A DNA stretch of 33,411 nucleotides. Origin: Streptomyces altiplanensis (GTDB lineage Bacteria; Actinomycetota; Actinomycetes; Streptomycetales; Streptomycetaceae). The DNA lies in assembly GCA_003719395.1 (NCBI GenBank), contig RHMC01000078.1, positions 1 through 33,411 of the forward strand. The letters run 5' to 3'. The notes below the pieces were generated by a model that searched no databases, was not told the DNA's origin, and saw only the letters and a list, made by a program, of their open reading frames with translations. How positions within the stretch are numbered: position 1 is the first letter of the stretch; each line of letters starts with the position of its first letter. A program made the translations under genes and the position numbers. Positions 31,448 through 33,411 of the stretch are shown piece after piece.

Positions 31448-33161
31448 GCTCCTGCGCCCTGTGTACGCCGACCTGTTCGGCCCCACCACCGGCGACCGCA
31501 TCCGGCTCGCCGACACCGACCTGCTGATCGAGATCGAGGAGGACCGCTGCGGCGGGCCCGGACGCGCCGGCGACGAGGCGGTGTTCGGCGGCGGCAAGGT
31601 GATCCGCGAGTCCATGGGCCAGGCCCGTACGGCCCGGGCCGACGGCGCACCCGACACCGTCATCACCGGGGCGGTGATCCTCGACCACTGGGGTGTCGTC
31701 AAGGCCGACATCGGCCTGCGCGACGGGCGGATCACCGGCATCGGCAAGGCCGGCAACCCCGACACCATGGACGGCGTGCACCCCGACCTGGTCATCGGGC
31801 CCGAGACCGAGATCATCGCGGGCAACGGCAAGATCCTCACCGCCGGGACCATCGACGCGCACGTCCACTTCATCTCTCCGACCGTCGTCGAGCAAGCGCT
31901 CTCCTCGGGGATCACCACGCTCGTCGGCGGCGGCACCGGGCCCGCCGAGGGCACCAAGGCCACCACCGTCACGCCCGGCGGCTGGCACCTGGCCCGGATG
32001 TTCGAGGCGCTGGAGCACTACCCCGTCAACATCGGGCTGCTCGGCAAGGGCAACACGATGTCGCGCGAGGCGATGCACGCCCAACTGAGGGGCGGCGCAC
32101 TGGGATTCAAGATCCACGAGGACTGGGGCGCGACGCCCGCCGTCATCGACGCCTGCCTCGGCGTGTGCGAGGAGACGGGCGCCCAGCTCGCCATCCACAC
32201 CGACACGCTGAACGAGGCCGGGTTCGTCGGCGACACCCTCGCCGCCATCGCCGGGCGCACCATCCACGCGTACCACACCGAGGGTGCGGGCGGCGGGCAC
32301 GCGCCGGACATCATCACGGTCGTCTCCGAGCCGCACGTCCTGCCCAGCTCCACCAACCCGACCCGGCCGCACACCGTCAACACGATCGAGGAACACCTCG
32401 ACATGCTGATGGTCTGCCACCACCTCAACCCGGCCGTGCCGGAGGACCTGGCCTTCGCCGAGTCCCGGATCCGGCCCTCGACCATCGCGGCCGAGGACAT
32501 CCTCCACGACCTCGGTGCCATCTCGATCATCTCCTCCGATTCGCAGGCGATGGGCCGTGTCGGCGAGGTCGCGCTGCGCACCTGGCAGACCGCGCACGTC
32601 ATGAAGAAGCGCCGGGGAGCGCTGCCGGGCGACGGACGCGCCGACAACCACCGTGCGCGTCGCTATGTCGCCAAGTACACGATCAATCCGGCCGTCGCGC
32701 AGGGTCTCGACCACGAGATCGGCTCCGTCGAGAGCGGGAAGCTCGCCGACCTCGTGCTGTGGGACCCTGCCTTCTTCGGCGTCAAGCCGCAGCTCGTCAT
32801 CAAGGGCGGGCAGATCGCGTACGCGCAGATGGGCGACGCCAACGCTTCCATCCCGACCCCGCAGCCGGTGCTGCCCCGGCCGATGTTCGGCGCGCTCGGC
32901 AGGGCCCCCGCCGCCAATTCGTTCAACTTCGTCGCCGAGGCGGCGATCGGGGACGGACTGCCGGAACGCCTCGGCCTGGGCAAGCGGTTCGTACCCATCA
33001 GGAACACGCGGCGGGTCACCAAGGCCGACATGCGCGAGAACGACGCCCTCCCGCGTGTCGAGGTCGACCCCGACACCTTCACGGTGACGATCGACGGCGA
33101 CGCGGTCGAGCCGGCGCCGGCCGCGGAACTGCCCATGGCCCAGCGTTACTTCCTCTTCTGA
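31440..33161 (+). CDS. ureC: Urease subunit alpha (catalytic)
   Basis: 573 residues with an intact frame. The dinuclear nickel ligands are all visible: His141 and His143 in DAHVHFISP, the carbamylated Lys224 in GFKIHEDWG, His253 in IHTDTLNEAGF, His279 in HAYHTEG, and Asp367 in ISSDSQAMG. The flap His is in MVCHHLNP (327-328). These sit at a constant +7 offset from the classical bacterial numbering, so nothing is missing. ATG 31440 is used rather than GTG 31431 because GGAGG lies 8 nt before it. The cytoplasmic enzyme matures with UreF/G/D; ureF follows directly. Confidence 0.98.
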   Translation: MPELLRPVYADLFGPTTGDRIRLADTDLLIEIEEDRCGGPGRAGDEAVFGGGKVIRESMGQARTARADGAPDTVITGAVILDHWGVVKADIGLRDGRITGIGKAGNPDTMDGVHPDLVIGPETEIIAGNGKILTAGTIDAHVHFISPTVVEQALSSGITTLVGGGTGPAEGTKATTVTPGGWHLARMFEALEHYPVNIGLLGKGNTMSREAMHAQLRGGALGFKIHEDWGATPAVIDACLGVCEETGAQLAIHTDTLNEAGFVGDTLAAIAGRTIHAYHTEGAGGGHAPDIITVVSEPHVLPSSTNPTRPHTVNTIEEHLDMLMVCHHLNPAVPEDLAFAESRIRPSTIAAEDILHDLGAISIISSDSQAMGRVGEVALRTWQTAHVMKKRRGALPGDGRADNHRARRYVAKYTINPAVAQGLDHEIGSVESGKLADLVLWDPAFFGVKPQLVIKGGQIAYAQMGDANASIPTPQPVLPRPMFGALGRAPAANSFNFVAEAAIGDGLPERLGLGKRFVPIRNTRRVTKADMRENDALPRVEVDPDTFTVTIDGDAVEPAPAAELPMAQRYFLF

Positions 33162-33163
33162 CC

Positions 33164-33411
33164 ATGGGCATCTCCACTCACGGCGAGCACACCTCGCCCG
33201 GCGCGCGGGCCGCCCTCCTCGTTCTCGCGGACGGGCGGTTCCCCGCCGGGGGGCCCACGCCCCACTCGGGCGTGCCGAAGCGGCCGTCAAGGCGGGGCGC
33301 ATCCGCGACGCCGCGGACCTCGCCGCCTTCTGCCGGGGCCGTCTGCACACCACCGGGCTCACCGCGGCGGCGCTCGCCGCCGCGGCGGCCCTCGCGCGAC
33401 GCACTCGAACT
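33164..33411 (+). CDS. ureF: Urease accessory protein UreF (partial at window end; indels)
   Basis: It starts at ATG 33164, two nt after the ureC stop. MGISTHGEHTSPGARAALL and LADGRFPAGG match the UreF N-terminus. Near nt 33250-33290 several indels scramble the expected GHAHSGGAEA. The next frame then reads AEAAVKAGRIRDAADLAAFC and GRLHTTGLTAAALAAAAALA, again UreF-like. UreF helps load nickel into the urease active site as part of the UreDFG complex. The rest, and presumably ureG and ureD, lie beyond the window. Confidence 0.8.
   Translation, partial: MGISTHGEHTSPGARAALLVLADGRFPAGGPTPHSGVPKRPSRRGASATPRTSPPSAGAVCTPPGSPRRRSPPRRPSRDALE

Noticed and set aside
31269..33404. 711-codon open frame on the minus strand
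   Set aside because: Antisense to ureB-ureC-ureF; the urease proteins are unambiguous.
1..33411. Mobile elements, tRNAs, rRNAs, CRISPR arrays, biosynthetic gene cluster
   Set aside because: I looked for transposase or integrase motifs, regularly spaced identical repeats, tRNA-like segments and PKS/NRPS domains and saw none.

Overview
The window is about 33 kb of very GC-rich DNA with strongly GC-biased third codon positions, frequent GTG starts and actinomycete-type gene families. It reads as a Streptomyces (or close relative) chromosome segment. The order urease structural genes, biotin genes, purB looks like core chromosome as I recall it from Streptomyces. I see no insertion sequence, integrase, phage gene, tRNA, rRNA or CRISPR array.

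Layout. 1-2165: 3' part of an SbcC-type SMC nuclease subunit. 2126-5302: an AsnC/Lrp regulator divergent from a rhodanese, the scar of an SDR gene carrying an inserted palindrome, and a DUF885 metallopeptidase-like gene. 5390-8525: a second AsnC/Lrp regulator divergent from a PLP trans-sulfuration enzyme, then a membrane-anchored ACT-GNAT protein. 8688-11480: a PhoD-type Tat-secreted phosphatase with a PHO-box-like promoter, divergent from an ECF41 sigma factor. 11617-15748: a HutC/DasR-type GntR regulator with a dre-like operator, a ROK regulator, a Mug-type glycosylase and purB. 15830-19044: an SGNH hydrolase and two overlapping CNNM/CorC-like CBS membrane proteins. 19202-20322: a GNAT and a ribbon-helix-helix/Fic-fold pair. 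20350-21444: a methyltransferase and a VOC protein. 21463-25985: bioB-bioA-bioD divergent from bioF. 26367-28628: an anti-sigma-type ATPase, the fused remnants of a LysR/LysE pair, a VOC protein, and an NlpC/P60 hydrolase behind a c-di-AMP (ydaO) riboswitch. 29129-30446: a ClpP paralogue with a broken catalytic triad, a small helical protein, and a divergent orphan Phd-type antitoxin. 30817-end: ureA-ureB-ureC-ureF.

About fourteen genes, including housekeeping genes such as bioF, bioD and ureF, carry small indels. Many of these come as compensating pairs that restore the frame. This looks like sequence error rather than gene decay. The SDR and LysR/LysE remnants are different: they lack long blocks and look like true deletions.

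The most interesting locus is the divergent antitoxin / degenerate ClpP unit. Three GTAC-headed 9-nt repeats lie in its 62-bp promoter. Next are the RHH/Fic pair, which has lost the Fic catalytic motif but keeps a perfect operator, and the unexplained dyad between bioB and bioF.
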